A stretch of 20,752 nt of DNA from an uncultured Rhodospirillaceae bacterium (GTDB lineage: Bacteria; Pseudomonadota; Alphaproteobacteria; Azospirillales; Azospirillaceae), in contig CALBDS010000011.1 of the NCBI GenBank assembly GCA_937927415.1, positions 1-20,752 on the forward strand, written 5' to 3'. The stretch's first letter is position 1; every line of letters starts with the position of its first letter. The position numbers were made by a program, and so were the translations under genes. Below the pieces are notes generated by a model that worked only from the letters and a program-made list of their open reading frames with translations, was not told the DNA's origin and did not search any database. Positions 1 to 6,216 of this stretch are shown here, in pieces.

Positions 1-193
1 CGCTGTCGCCGGCCATGGCGCCCTTGAAGTCCCAGACGACGGCGCTCTCGCGCCAACCGGCGAACAGGGTGGGCAGCACGGTGGTGGTGGTCTTGCCCGA
101 GCCGGTGGGACCGATCACCAGAACCGGCTGCAGGGTGCGCTCGCGCAAGGGGCGACCGTTCCAGGCGCCGAGGACGATGCAGGAGTCCGTCAT
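1..193 (-). CDS. VirD4/TraG-type coupling protein, ATPase part (partial, runs off window)
   Basis: The first 64 residues of the motor domain of a type IV secretion/conjugation coupling protein, the hexameric ATPase that links the relaxase-DNA complex to the transfer channel. A Walker A motif, GPTGSGKT, lies near residues 28-35 and is followed by LPTLF, a Trp-rich stretch and VVWDFKGAMAGDS, the usual TraG/VirD4 arrangement after the P-loop. IVLGAWNGRPLRE just before it matches the segment that normally follows the N-terminal membrane domain. The ATG at 193 has a GGAGG five bases upstream. The membrane domain is a separate ORF at 204-551 in another frame, so the gene is either naturally split or frameshifted. 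Walker B and the rest lie outside the window. Confidence 0.8.
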   Translation of the reverse strand, partial: MTDSCIVLGAWNGRPLRERTLQPVLVIGPTGSGKTTTTVLPTLFAGWRESAVVWDFKGAMAGDS

Positions 194-203
194 CGCCGCC
201 TCC

Positions 204-551
204 TCACAACAGGCCGCTGCGGCGGACGTCGGCGCCGTCGGCCCAACGGCCGGCGCCGAAGCGGGGAGAGCGGTCGCCTCGCAGGGCGAGGCCGGCGCGC
301 ACCGCCAGCGCCAGGGCGGTGGCGGTGCAGACCAGAACGGCGCCGGTGACCATCCAGCGGTGGCCAGGGGCCAGCAGATCACGCCAGGTCAGGAACTGGC
401 CGGGCCAGTAGAGCGCGACGGTGCCAACGCGCAACCCACCGAAGGCGGCCGGCCAGCCGAACAGCCAGCCGACCAGCTCGGTGACGATCGCCACCGTCAG
501 CAGCCACAGGACCCCGCCGCCGAGCAGGATGAGGAGGAGGGGTCGCGTCAC
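204..551 (-). CDS. VirD4/TraG N-terminal membrane-anchor domain, separate ORF
   Basis: A 115-aa protein with two hydrophobic segments, about residues 4-32 and 67-90, followed by GAGRWADGADVRRSGLL. That tail is the typical signature after the second membrane helix of TraG/VirD4 coupling proteins (compare the GSARWAT..DI..AGLL pattern). The start is GTG at 551, overlapping the relaxase stop in a GTGA junction, so translation is probably coupled. The ORF stops right after SGLL; the ATPase part begins 10 bases later in another frame with its own Shine-Dalgarno. Skipping one T of the stop TGA would join the two frames through EEAAMTDSC. It is therefore either a two-subunit coupling protein or a single gene broken by one inserted base; the sequence alone cannot decide. 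Confidence 0.75.
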   Translation of the reverse strand: MTRPLLLILLGGGVLWLLTVAIVTELVGWLFGWPAAFGGLRVGTVALYWPGQFLTWRDLLAPGHRWMVTGAVLVCTATALALAVRAGLALRGDRSPRFGAGRWADGADVRRSGLL

Positions 552-1288
552 AGCTCGCGCCCTCCGAGATCGTCCAGGCCGTCGCGCCCGATCTCACGGC
601 CGCGCTCCTCGCGCAGGCGCTGCATCTCGACGAGCTGGCGCTCGTAGGCCTGCCGCTCGCGCTCGTCCATCCAGCCCAGCGTCCGGGTGGTGACCTCCAC
701 CGCGTCGTGGCGGAACCAGTGGGTGACGACGTCGCGCTCGAAGTAGAGGTCGCGGTCGTCCTGGACGCCACGGATCATCACGTGCAGGTGCTGGTTGCCT
801 TGCGCGTGCGCCATGTCGGGCTTGCGCTCGACCGCCGCCACCCATTCCAGTTCACCGACCCGGCGCTCCCAGGCGGTCATGACCTCCCGGCCGTAGGCCA
901 CCATGTCGTCGATGCGGTGGCCGTCGTTGGGGCTGACGATGACGTGGAAGACCCGGCGGTCGTCCGACCAGGATGCTGCCACCTCGCCCTTGTCGATGCC
1001 GAGGCGGTCGCGGTCGAACAGCGGGCCGTCCTTGGCGAGGTAGTTGGCCAGCACGGCGACCGAGTTGGGGAAGGCGCCGCGGGCGCGGTCGTGGTAGAGC
1101 AGCTTGACGTTGACCGGACGGGCGTAAGCGTTCGGACTGGCCGGCGCGGCCCGCACCCGGACCCGGCGCTCTGAGCGGCGGACATAGCCGCGGGCCAGGG
1201 CCCGGCCGCGGTCGGCCAGCGCCTTCATCCGGGCCTTGAAGCCGTCGTCGGCCGAGAGGCCGTCGAAGATCGACCCGCGCCACCGCAT
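548..1288 (-). CDS. MobP-type (VirD2/DUF3363-like) relaxase, short form
   Basis: A probable DNA relaxase that nicks oriT and covalently pilots the strand during conjugation. Visible family marks, numbered from the chosen start, are NYLAKDG around residue 82-88 (candidate catalytic Tyr83), FHVIVSPNDG around 114-123, and NQHLHVMIRG around 165-174 carrying the H-x-H metal ligands (H167, H169), with H161 as a possible third. RTLGWMDERE matches the LGPR.ERE region of the DUF3363 relaxases. At about 246 aa it lacks the long C-terminal domain usual in that family. ATG 1288 is preferred because GGAGG lies nine bases upstream; an ATG at 1387 in frame has a poor-looking leader. It is coupled by a GTGA overlap to the coupling-protein ORF. 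Confidence 0.75.
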   Translation of the reverse strand: MRWRGSIFDGLSADDGFKARMKALADRGRALARGYVRRSERRVRVRAAPASPNAYARPVNVKLLYHDRARGAFPNSVAVLANYLAKDGPLFDRDRLGIDKGEVAASWSDDRRVFHVIVSPNDGHRIDDMVAYGREVMTAWERRVGELEWVAAVERKPDMAHAQGNQHLHVMIRGVQDDRDLYFERDVVTHWFRHDAVEVTTRTLGWMDERERQAYERQLVEMQRLREERGREIGRDGLDDLGGREL

Positions 1289-1645
1289 GCCGGTACTCCT
1301 CCGCGAACCACGACCGGCTCCAGGGCCGGCCGGAAGACAAAACCGGATCGACGATGCGTCGAAGGCCATGTCTTGACCAGAACTCAAAGGTATGACGGGA
1401 TTTCAAAGGACAGGTTCGCCAATGTTCGCCCAGTAAAGCGCGTACACAGGAAAACTATAAGGAAATCAACGACCACGAACGACGGCGAACCGCCCCTTTA
1501 TCTTGCTGACCGTTGATTTCTCTTCTTCCGCATGCCCTCACGAAAGCCCGCCGAAGCTTGGACACACTGTCCGATTTCCTGTCTTTGCGCGCCGTTGTGC
1601 GAATGTCTTCGCTCCGGGGGCAAAGCAGGCCGCCGCCCTGCCCGA
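1289..1645. other. gene-free stretch, candidate origin of transfer (oriT)
   Basis: There is no convincing gene in 357 bases between ParA2 and the relaxase, where MobP systems usually place oriT. Visible structure: a perfect 10-bp inverted repeat GAAATCAACG/CGTTGATTTC (1462-1471 and 1511-1520); a perfect hairpin GGACA-CAC-TGTCC (1560-1572) followed at 1575 by TTTCCTGT, one base off the IncP-like nick core YATCCTGY; the inverse ACAGGAAA at 1446-1453; and three GTTCGCC heptamers (1414-1420 and 1424-1430 direct with a 10-bp period, 1484-1490 inverted). Placing the nick is inference. Some of these repeats could instead be operators of the transfer operon. Confidence 0.45.
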
Positions 1646-2299
1646 TCAGCCCGCCACCGGGACCGATCCCAGGCCGAAGACCTCCGAGACGAGGCCGCGG
1701 ACATCGGCCTCGGCCCGCCCGGCCATCTCCAGCTCCGGCACCAGCAGCCCGGTGCTCCGGCTCGTCGCGAAGGCCAGCCGCTGCCGCACCGCCGCCGCCG
1801 ACACCGGCAGACGCAGCCCCAGCACCCTCGCCTCGGTGCCCGGTTCGACCAGCAGCCCCTCCGGCGCCCGGGTCAGCACCAGCGACGCACTGAGCATTGG
1901 CTCAGCCGCCAGCGCCTCGACGACCAGCTGCATCGTGGCGGCACAGCGCCCCACCGCCTCCCGGTCCGGCAGCGTCGGCACCAGCACGGTCTCCGCCGCC
2001 AGCAGGGCCGCCCGCACCGCTGCCGGCGAACGGGCCGGGGTGTCGATGACCACGTGATCGAAGCTGGTGCCCAGCCCCCACAACCCGCAGCGCAGCTGGG
2101 CGCTGGTGATCGTGACGGTGTCGAACAGGGCCGGCAGGTCGTTGCGCCGCCGCATCCCCGCCCACTCCCGCACTCCGGAGACGCCATCGACGTCGAGCAG
2201 CGCCACCCGCTTGCCTTGCAGGGCCAGCTCGCCGGCCAGGTTGACCGCCAGCGTGGTGCGGCCCACCCCCGGCGCCAGGTTGACCAGGGCGGCGATCAT
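1646..2299 (-). CDS. ParA-like protein with degenerate P-loop (pseudo-ATPase)
   Basis: A 217-aa homologue of the ParA encoded two genes upstream. The start MIAALVNLAPGVGRTT aligns base for base with MIVAFLNQKGGVGKTT of the intact copy, and VVIDTPA (84-90) keeps the Walker B region. Both essential lysines are gone: the signature lysine is Ala9 and the P-loop lysine is Arg14; Gly10 is Pro. Asp36 and Asp38 remain in LLDVDG, but the following ProGln is lost. ATP hydrolysis is therefore unlikely, though nucleotide binding is not excluded. The ATG at 2299 overlaps the RHH stop as ATGA. The frame is full length with normal GC-rich codon use, so it seems maintained rather than decaying. A regulatory or dominant-negative partner of ParA is one possibility, as is a structural role in partition. 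Confidence 0.8.
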   Translation of the reverse strand: MIAALVNLAPGVGRTTLAVNLAGELALQGKRVALLDVDGVSGVREWAGMRRRNDLPALFDTVTITSAQLRCGLWGLGTSFDHVVIDTPARSPAAVRAALLAAETVLVPTLPDREAVGRCAATMQLVVEALAAEPMLSASLVLTRAPEGLLVEPGTEARVLGLRLPVSAAAVRQRLAFATSRSTGLLVPELEMAGRAEADVRGLVSEVFGLGSVPVAG

Positions 2300-2529
2300 G
2301 CCCCCTCCTCCCCGGCGAAGCGGGCTTCCAGCACCTCGCGCAGCAGCGCCGCCATGGTGACGCCGCGGCGGAAGGCGGCGATCCTGATCCGCCCGCGCAG
2401 CTCCGGCGTGATGTCCACCGTCAGCCGCGCGGTGTAGACCTCCGCCTTGGCCGGCCCGCCCTCGCCCCGGCGCACCCAGGCATCGGGCGCACCGGGACGG
2501 GCGCCGAAGCCGATCCGCCCGCCGCTCAT
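2296..2529 (-). CDS. ribbon-helix-helix protein, probable ParA partner
   Basis: A 77-aa protein. The C-terminal part, YTARLTVDITPELRGRIRIA then RRGVTMAALLREVLEARF (about residues 32-72), has the beta strand-helix-helix pattern of MetJ/Arc-type DNA-binding proteins. The first 30 residues are Gly/Pro/Ala-rich and probably flexible, a usual site of ParA contact in small partition proteins. It lies between ParA and the degenerate ParA with ATGA overlaps at both ends (2526-2529 and 2296-2299), which supports a centromere-binding partner for plasmid partition. Its binding site was not located; the AT-rich tandem repeat at 3245-3262 is one candidate. Confidence 0.7.
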   Translation of the reverse strand: MSGGRIGFGARPGAPDAWVRRGEGGPAKAEVYTARLTVDITPELRGRIRIAAFRRGVTMAALLREVLEARFAGEEGA

Positions 2530-3164
2530 GGCCCGGTCTCCAGCAGTTCGGTCGCCAGCGCCGCGATCTCGCGGGCCGCCGTGGAGTCCGGCTCGCTCTC
2601 GAAGGCCAGCCGGCCGGAGCGCACGCAGCGAGCGAAGACGACGCGCTGGCCGACCGACGCCGCCATCGCCGGCGGCACCACCCCGGCCAGCTCGCGACGG
2701 GCATCGGCCAGCAGCCGGGTGCGGGCGATGCAGCGGTTCAGCAGAAAGCGCGCGGTCAGGTCCGATTTCCAGCCGCGCGCCTCGTCGAGCAGGCGCAGCA
2801 GCTCGGCCGAGGCCCAGGCGTCGAACGGGCTGGGCTGCACCGGGATCAGCACCCGCTCGGCGGTCAGGATCGCCGAGCGCGCCAGCGCCGTCACCCGCGG
2901 CGGCCCGTCGATCACCACGTGCTCGACCCCGGAGGCCAGGTCGGGCACCTCGCGGTGCAGCGTCTCGCGGGCCAGCCCGACCATGGCGAACAGCCGGGGC
3001 AGCCCCTCGCGGTTGCGCTGCTCGGCCCAGTCGAGCGCCGAGCCCTGGGGGTCGGCGTCGATCAGCAGCACGCGATGGCCACGCCGGGTCAGCTCGCCGG
3101 CGAGGTGGAGGGCGAGCGTCGTCTTGCCGACGCCGCCCTTCTGGTTGAGGAAGGCCACGATCAT
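2526..3164 (-). CDS. parA: ParA-family partition ATPase
   Basis: A 212-aa Walker-type partition ATPase (small ParA/Soj-like class without an N-terminal HTH). It shows the deviant P-loop KGGVGKTT at residues 9-16 with both lysines, LLIDADPQGSALDW from residue 34 and the Walker B strand VVIDGPP at 83-89. In this family ATP-bound dimers coat nucleoid DNA and move the plasmid through the partner protein. The ATG at 3164 overlaps the Rep stop as ATGA and the stop overlaps the next ORF in the same way, so Rep, ParA and the partner are likely made from one transcript with coupled translation. Confidence 0.93.
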   Translation of the reverse strand: MIVAFLNQKGGVGKTTLALHLAGELTRRGHRVLLIDADPQGSALDWAEQRNREGLPRLFAMVGLARETLHREVPDLASGVEHVVIDGPPRVTALARSAILTAERVLIPVQPSPFDAWASAELLRLLDEARGWKSDLTARFLLNRCIARTRLLADARRELAGVVPPAMAASVGQRVVFARCVRSGRLAFESEPDSTAAREIAALATELLETGP

Positions 3165-4177
3165 CGCGGCGCCCTCCCCGCTCCGGAGGACTTATCCACA
3201 GGCGGAGGAGTCGAGGAGTCAGCCGCCAAGAGTCTGTTATTGTTTAAGTTATATAAGTTATAGGGGCGAATCGGTGAAGCGGGCCAAGGACTTGACTCCG
3301 AGTCGGGGTGGTGTTCCCCCGCGAGTCGGCATGGTGATCTCCCGTTTTCCGATAAATACGATGTCCCGACATCATTCACAGGTTGTCCACAGGGGGCTGT
3401 GGACAGGTTCGCCAAGGGTCGCGCTCGGGAGAACAGCAGGCGCTCCTCGCCACCGCCCCGCTCGATGGACAGCCGATAGCCCGGCAGGCCGATGGACGCG
3501 ATCCGCCGGATGTGGCGGGCGAACTCGGCCGGGCGCACCGGACTGCCGCTGCGGGCGTGCAGGCGGCGCACCCCGATGGCGCCGCCGCCGCGCTGCCGGC
3601 CGCCCATCTTGCGCACCAGCCGGTACAGCCAGCGCGCCACCCCGCCGGTGAGGTCGAAATAGCCGGGATCCAGCGTCAGCACGCGGCGCTCACACACCGC
3701 CGCGAACAGCCAGTCCGGCAGCGTCAGGCGGACGCCGGCCCCGGTCGGCTCCCACCCGTCGAGCCAGCGGAAGCGGGCCGGTCCCTCCGGCCCGGCGCGC
3801 AGCGTGGTCTCGACGCGGGTGGCCGCCAGACGGTCGAAGGCGGCGTGCAGCAACACGTAGTCGTGCCGGCCGACGCCGCGGCCGAGGAAGCGCAGAAGCG
3901 GATACGCCGGGGTTTCCAGATGCCGGGTGGGCGTCCGGCCGGCGTCGAGGGCCTCGGTCAGCTGGCTGGCCGCCCAGACCAGCACGTCGGCGTCCCAGAG
4001 GGTGGCGATGCCGAGGTCGCCGGCCGGCTCGACCCGGATGCGCACCGCCCCCTGTTCGAAGACAATGGGCGTGCGGCGTGGGGATTTGGCGAGGCTGAAC
4101 CACGGCCAGACCATCAGGTCGGCCACGTCGCGCAATGCGATGTCGGTGCGGCGGGCGGGAAAGCGAGGGTCGTCCAT
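3161..4177 (-). CDS. repA: RPA-type plasmid replication initiator (replication initiator protein A)
   Basis: A 338-aa initiator. The family pattern is clear: WPWFSLAKSPRRTPI (24-38), GIATLWDADVLVWAASQL (56-73), a DYVLLHAAFDRLAATRVETT block (106-125), LTLPDWLFAAV (151-161), and LTLDPGYFDLTGGVARWLYRL (167-187) running into the second winged helix. It binds origin repeats and recruits host helicase and primase. The start ATG at 4177 has GGAGGGGAG directly upstream and lies 12 bases after the HTH gene. Conserved sequence ends near residue 252; the last ~85 residues are low-complexity and encoded by origin-like DNA, including the peptide YNLYNL translated from a tandem repeat. The ATGA overlap with parA argues that the long frame is really used. 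Confidence 0.9.
   Translation of the reverse strand: MDDPRFPARRTDIALRDVADLMVWPWFSLAKSPRRTPIVFEQGAVRIRVEPAGDLGIATLWDADVLVWAASQLTEALDAGRTPTRHLETPAYPLLRFLGRGVGRHDYVLLHAAFDRLAATRVETTLRAGPEGPARFRWLDGWEPTGAGVRLTLPDWLFAAVCERRVLTLDPGYFDLTGGVARWLYRLVRKMGGRQRGGGAIGVRRLHARSGSPVRPAEFARHIRRIASIGLPGYRLSIERGGGEERLLFSRARPLANLSTAPCGQPVNDVGTSYLSENGRSPCRLAGEHHPDSESSPWPASPIRPYNLYNLNNNRLLAADSSTPPPVDKSSGAGRAPR
3192..3200 (+). promoter_or_regulatory. DnaA box, consensus match
   Basis: TTATCCACA, an exact match to the consensus DnaA box, in the proposed origin. It lies 28 bases outside the parA start codon. Confidence 0.6.
3245..3262. repeat. AT-rich 9-bp tandem repeat (2 copies)
   Basis: Two perfect adjacent copies of TAAGTTATA within the most AT-rich patch of the backbone. 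It may be the duplex-unwinding element of the origin or a centromere for the ribbon-helix-helix protein. On the minus strand the repeat TATAACTTA also resembles a -10 box. Translated in the Rep frame it gives YNLYNL. Confidence 0.6.
3299..3344. repeat. 23-bp direct repeat pair, iteron-like
   Basis: Two adjacent 23-bp units (3299-3321, 3322-3344), 19 of 23 positions identical by hand alignment. Both begin CGAGTCGG, share TGGTG at positions 11-15 and end in CCCG. A degenerate partial copy, CGAATCGG, starts at 3267. Head-to-tail units of about two helical turns beside DnaA boxes fit Rep-binding iterons. Confidence 0.55.
3384..3405. repeat. inverted DnaA-box-like pair
   Basis: A perfect 9-bp inverted repeat TGTCCACAG / CTGTGGACA around a GGGG centre. 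The left half reads TTGTCCACA, one base from the DnaA consensus. The pair could bind two DnaA molecules or form a cruciform. Confidence 0.55.
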
Positions 4178-4189
4178 ACTCCCCTCCCC

Positions 4190-4432
4190 TCAGCGGCGGG
4201 CCGGCCGCACGGCGCTGGCGCCGGGGTCGGAGGTGGAGGTGCGCAGGCCGCGGTCGGCCCAGGCCTTCAGGTCGTCGAGCGCGTAGACCACGCGCCCGCC
4301 GATCTTGCGGTAGCGCGGGCCGGTGCCGTAGACGCGGTGCTTCTCCAGCGTCCGGCCGGACAGGCCGAGGAAGCGCCCGGCCTCGGCCGTGCGCAGGAAA
4401 CGTTGCGGCAGGTCGTCGGTGCTGTCGTGCAT
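4190..4432 (-). CDS. AlpA/excisionase-like winged-helix DNA-binding protein
   Basis: An 80-aa protein. Residues 12-60 carry the MerR/AlpA 'HTH_17' pattern: FLRTAEAGRFLGLSGRTLEKHR, then GTGPRYRKIGGRVVYALDDLKAWAD, typical of small plasmid and prophage regulators that read one helix-turn-helix plus a short wing. The ATG at 4432 has GGAGG seven bases upstream. It ends 12 bases before rep on the same strand, so it is probably the first gene of the rep-par operon and a regulator of it. The order DUF2285 gene, this gene, RPA-type rep, parA is a recurrent one in alphaproteobacterial mobile elements as I know them. Confidence 0.8.
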   Translation of the reverse strand: MHDSTDDLPQRFLRTAEAGRFLGLSGRTLEKHRVYGTGPRYRKIGGRVVYALDDLKAWADRGLRTSTSDPGASAVRPARR

Positions 4433-4512
4433 GGTCGAGCCTCCGTGTTCCGGAGCGCGCCGCCGGGAGCGGCGGTGCGCGATGGCGGAAGGCTCGCGGA
4501 AACGGCGGGGCG

Positions 4513-4566
4513 CCGGGGAGGGGAAAGACCGGAGGGGCCGGAGTCCCCCGGCCCCTCCCTCCCCGG
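4513..4566 (-). terminator. GC-rich nested hairpin, candidate terminator
   Basis: Just downstream of the DUF2285 stop. An 11-bp perfect inverted repeat (4531-4541 with 4548-4558, 6-nt loop) sits inside a 10-bp outer pair (4513-4522 with 4557-4566). The outer and inner right arms overlap by two bases, so they are alternative or partly exclusive. The U-tract is poor on the minus strand, so either Rho-assisted termination or an attenuating structure before the rep operon is possible. Confidence 0.45.
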
Positions 4567-4572
4567 AGCGGT

Positions 4573-5347
4573 CTACCGCTGGCCGCGCCCGAGGCGGCCG
4601 GCCAGCAGCTCGCGGTAGCCGCCGGCCATCAGCCGCCGCCCCCGGCGGACCAGGTAGCGGACCTGGTCGCGCAGGGGGCTGGAGCGGAACCAGTCGGCCG
4701 CCACCCGCCGCTCGCCGAACACCGCCTCGGCGGTGTCGCGCAGGCTGGCGCCGGCCAGGGCGGCGTCGAGCGCCTGCAGGGCGTGGCGCAGCAGGCCGGT
4801 CTGGGTGGGCGTCAGCTCGGGCATCGGCGGCCGGCCCGCCATCAGCGCCGCCAGCCGCTCGATCCCGGCGACCTGTGGCGCCCGCGGCCGGTCGAACGCC
4901 ACGGTGGCCCACAACGGCGTCCCCGGTGGCGGCAGGTCGGGCGCCAGGACCAGGAAGCGCCGCTCGCGGGCGCCGTCGGCGATCACCACGTGGAAACCGT
5001 CCGGCGTCGGCAACACGGCCCGCCGCCCCGGCCCGGCCAGCGGGTCAGCGTCCGGAGCCACGGGGATCGGCTGCATGGGAACCGGAATCAGCCGCACCAG
5101 GTCCGGCAGCAGGTCCGGCGTCCAGAAGATCGCCGTGTCGTGGGCGGTCCGGTCCGGGTCCTCGGCGAAAGGACAACCCCCAGCGCCGGCCCACGGCGGC
5201 GTGTTCCGCCGAGCGTGGCGCGGCGGACCGCGTCGCGGCCCTGTACTCGGGATTGCGGCGCAGGAACTCCCACGCCCAGCCCGCCACCGGCAGCGCTGCC
5301 GTGTCGGCGTAGGCGGCGGCGGACCGCCAGTCTCTCGTGCCTGTCAT
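4573..5347 (-). pseudogene. DUF6499-DUF2285 protein, interrupted by an apparent +1 frameshift
   Basis: The first frame starts at ATG 5347 (GAGGA seven bases upstream) with RDWRSAAAYAD and WAWEFLRRNPEYRA, the N-terminal domain commonly found in front of DUF2285 proteins, and runs to RRWGLSF at codon 60. There the expected continuation, AEDPDRTA then FWTPDLLPDLVRLIPVP, is in the next frame. The frames join if one T of the TTT at 5168-5170 is skipped. The second frame ends at 4573 and carries DUF2285: LRHALQALDAALAG, WFRSSPLRDQVRYLVRRG and GGYRELL. The joined protein would be about 257 aa. It may be a true pseudogene, a sequencing error or programmed frameshifting. The family is thought to be a DNA-binding regulator of mobile elements. 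Confidence 0.7.
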
Positions 5348-5414
5348 GAAACCGTCCTCGTCGTGGATGAAGGGACGGATGCGCATCCAAACGCTCAGGT
5401 TGCGAAGCGCCAAA

Positions 5415-5434
5415 CGCACCGGTAGGCCGGTGCG
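5415..5434 (-). terminator. 8-bp hairpin, candidate terminator
   Basis: A perfect inverted repeat CGCACCGG-TAGG-CCGGTGCG between the two minus-strand DUF2285 genes, followed on the minus strand by TTTGG. It is a strong stem with a weak U-tract. It may end the upstream transcript or act as an operator. Confidence 0.4.
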
Positions 5435-5560
5435 GCGTATCGGGGGGTCGATGCAACCGGCACACCCCGATCGAAAGGGGTGGAAGCGCTTGATCGGACA
5501 GGAAAAGAGCCGCCCAGCCGGTGTTCAGCGATGCCGGACGGGTGGGATGGCGATGACGGC

Positions 5561-5830
5561 TTAATTCGAAACGAGCAGGTGGCGGTAGCCGCTTTCGGTC
5601 ATCCAGCGGGCGCGGGCGAGATGGCTGGCGTGGGCACGCCGCGCGCGCTCGGGCTCCTCGTCCGGGTCGATGCGCAGCACGATCCGGGCGACCTCGTCGG
5701 GGTCGGCGCCGTCCGCCGCGGCGTCGAGCAGGCGCAGGTAGGTGACCAGATGCAGCCGGTCGTAGTCGGTCAGCGTTTCGCCGGTGGGCGCTACGTCGAA
5801 CACCGGCGCGTCGATGCGCGGCTTCCTCAT
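5561..5830 (-). CDS. small DUF2285-like protein
   Basis: An 89-aa protein. Residues ~20-85 show DYDRLHLVTYLRLLDA, ADPDEVARIVLRIDP and RARRAHASHLARARWMTESG with a final YRHLL, matching short proteins annotated DUF2285 in alphaproteobacterial plasmids and integrative elements. They are thought to be HTH-like DNA-binding proteins; no function is proven. It lies 213 bases upstream of the split DUF6499/DUF2285 gene on the same strand, separated by a hairpin, and is divergent from the XRE gene at 5944, which may control it through the shared 113-base interval. Confidence 0.7.
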   Translation of the reverse strand: MRKPRIDAPVFDVAPTGETLTDYDRLHLVTYLRLLDAAADGADPDEVARIVLRIDPDEEPERARRAHASHLARARWMTESGYRHLLVSN

Positions 5831-5943
5831 GCGCAGGCTCCTTTCCCTTCGGTGTTGGAGACCACCCGTCGGCCATGGGCCGGCGACCGAATGGTATATG
5901 TATCCCGTGGCGACTTTTCCCTCAATGGGGCTCCATCCTGGCG

Positions 5944-6216
5944 ATGGAGGACCTTCCCGACATACTGGCCGCGAACATCCGGCGCCTGCGGCGTGAGCGC
6001 GCCATCACGCAGGAGGAGCTCGCGCACCTGTCGGGCATCGACCGCAGCTACGTCGGCCAGATCGAGCGGGCCGAGCACAAGGCGAGCGTGGTGACGCTCG
6101 GCCGGCTGGCGCGGGCGCTGAAGGTGCTCCCCGGCGATCTGCTGGCGCTGCCCCCCGATCACCCCTTCCTCTCCGAACTGGCCGGCCCCACCCGAGACGG
6201 TGACGGCGGTGCGTGA
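5944..6216 (+). CDS. XRE-family transcriptional regulator
   Basis: A 90-aa protein with a classic Cro/C1 helix-turn-helix: ILAANIRRLRRERAITQEEL, AHLSGIDRSYVGQIERAEHK, then VTLGRLARALKV (residues 7-60). The C-terminus is short and polar. The start ATG 5944 was chosen because the HTH family normally starts just before this point; no clear Shine-Dalgarno is visible, so the mRNA may be leaderless or the start may differ. It is divergent from the small DUF2285-like gene. Related in fold but not closely in sequence to the other short XRE proteins in the window; closest in style to the one at 14319. Confidence 0.85.
   Translation: MEDLPDILAANIRRLRRERAITQEELAHLSGIDRSYVGQIERAEHKASVVTLGRLARALKVLPGDLLALPPDHPFLSELAGPTRDGDGGA

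Larger units (their letters stand above)
3185..3420. other. candidate replication origin overlapping the 3' end of rep
   Basis: Origin hallmarks cluster here: a perfect DnaA box TTATCCACA at 3192-3200; an AT-rich patch at about 3236-3262 in otherwise GC-rich DNA, with a 9-bp tandem repeat; a 23-bp iteron-like pair at 3299-3344; a 6-bp inverted repeat GATGTC-CC-GACATC at 3360-3373; and a DnaA-box-like inverted pair at 3384-3405. Everything lies inside the open frame for the poorly conserved Rep tail, next to the parA start. Origins beside or inside rep are common in small iteron plasmids. Assignment is by motif only. Confidence 0.6.

Noticed and set aside
3383..4618. 411-codon plus-strand frame across rep and the AlpA-like gene
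   Set aside because: Shadow of conserved minus-strand genes; low-complexity product without motifs.
4190..4912. Long 240-codon version of the AlpA-like gene starting at 4912
   Set aside because: The extra N-terminal part is a shadow of the DUF2285 gene; the ATG at 4432 has its own good Shine-Dalgarno and gives the normal family length.
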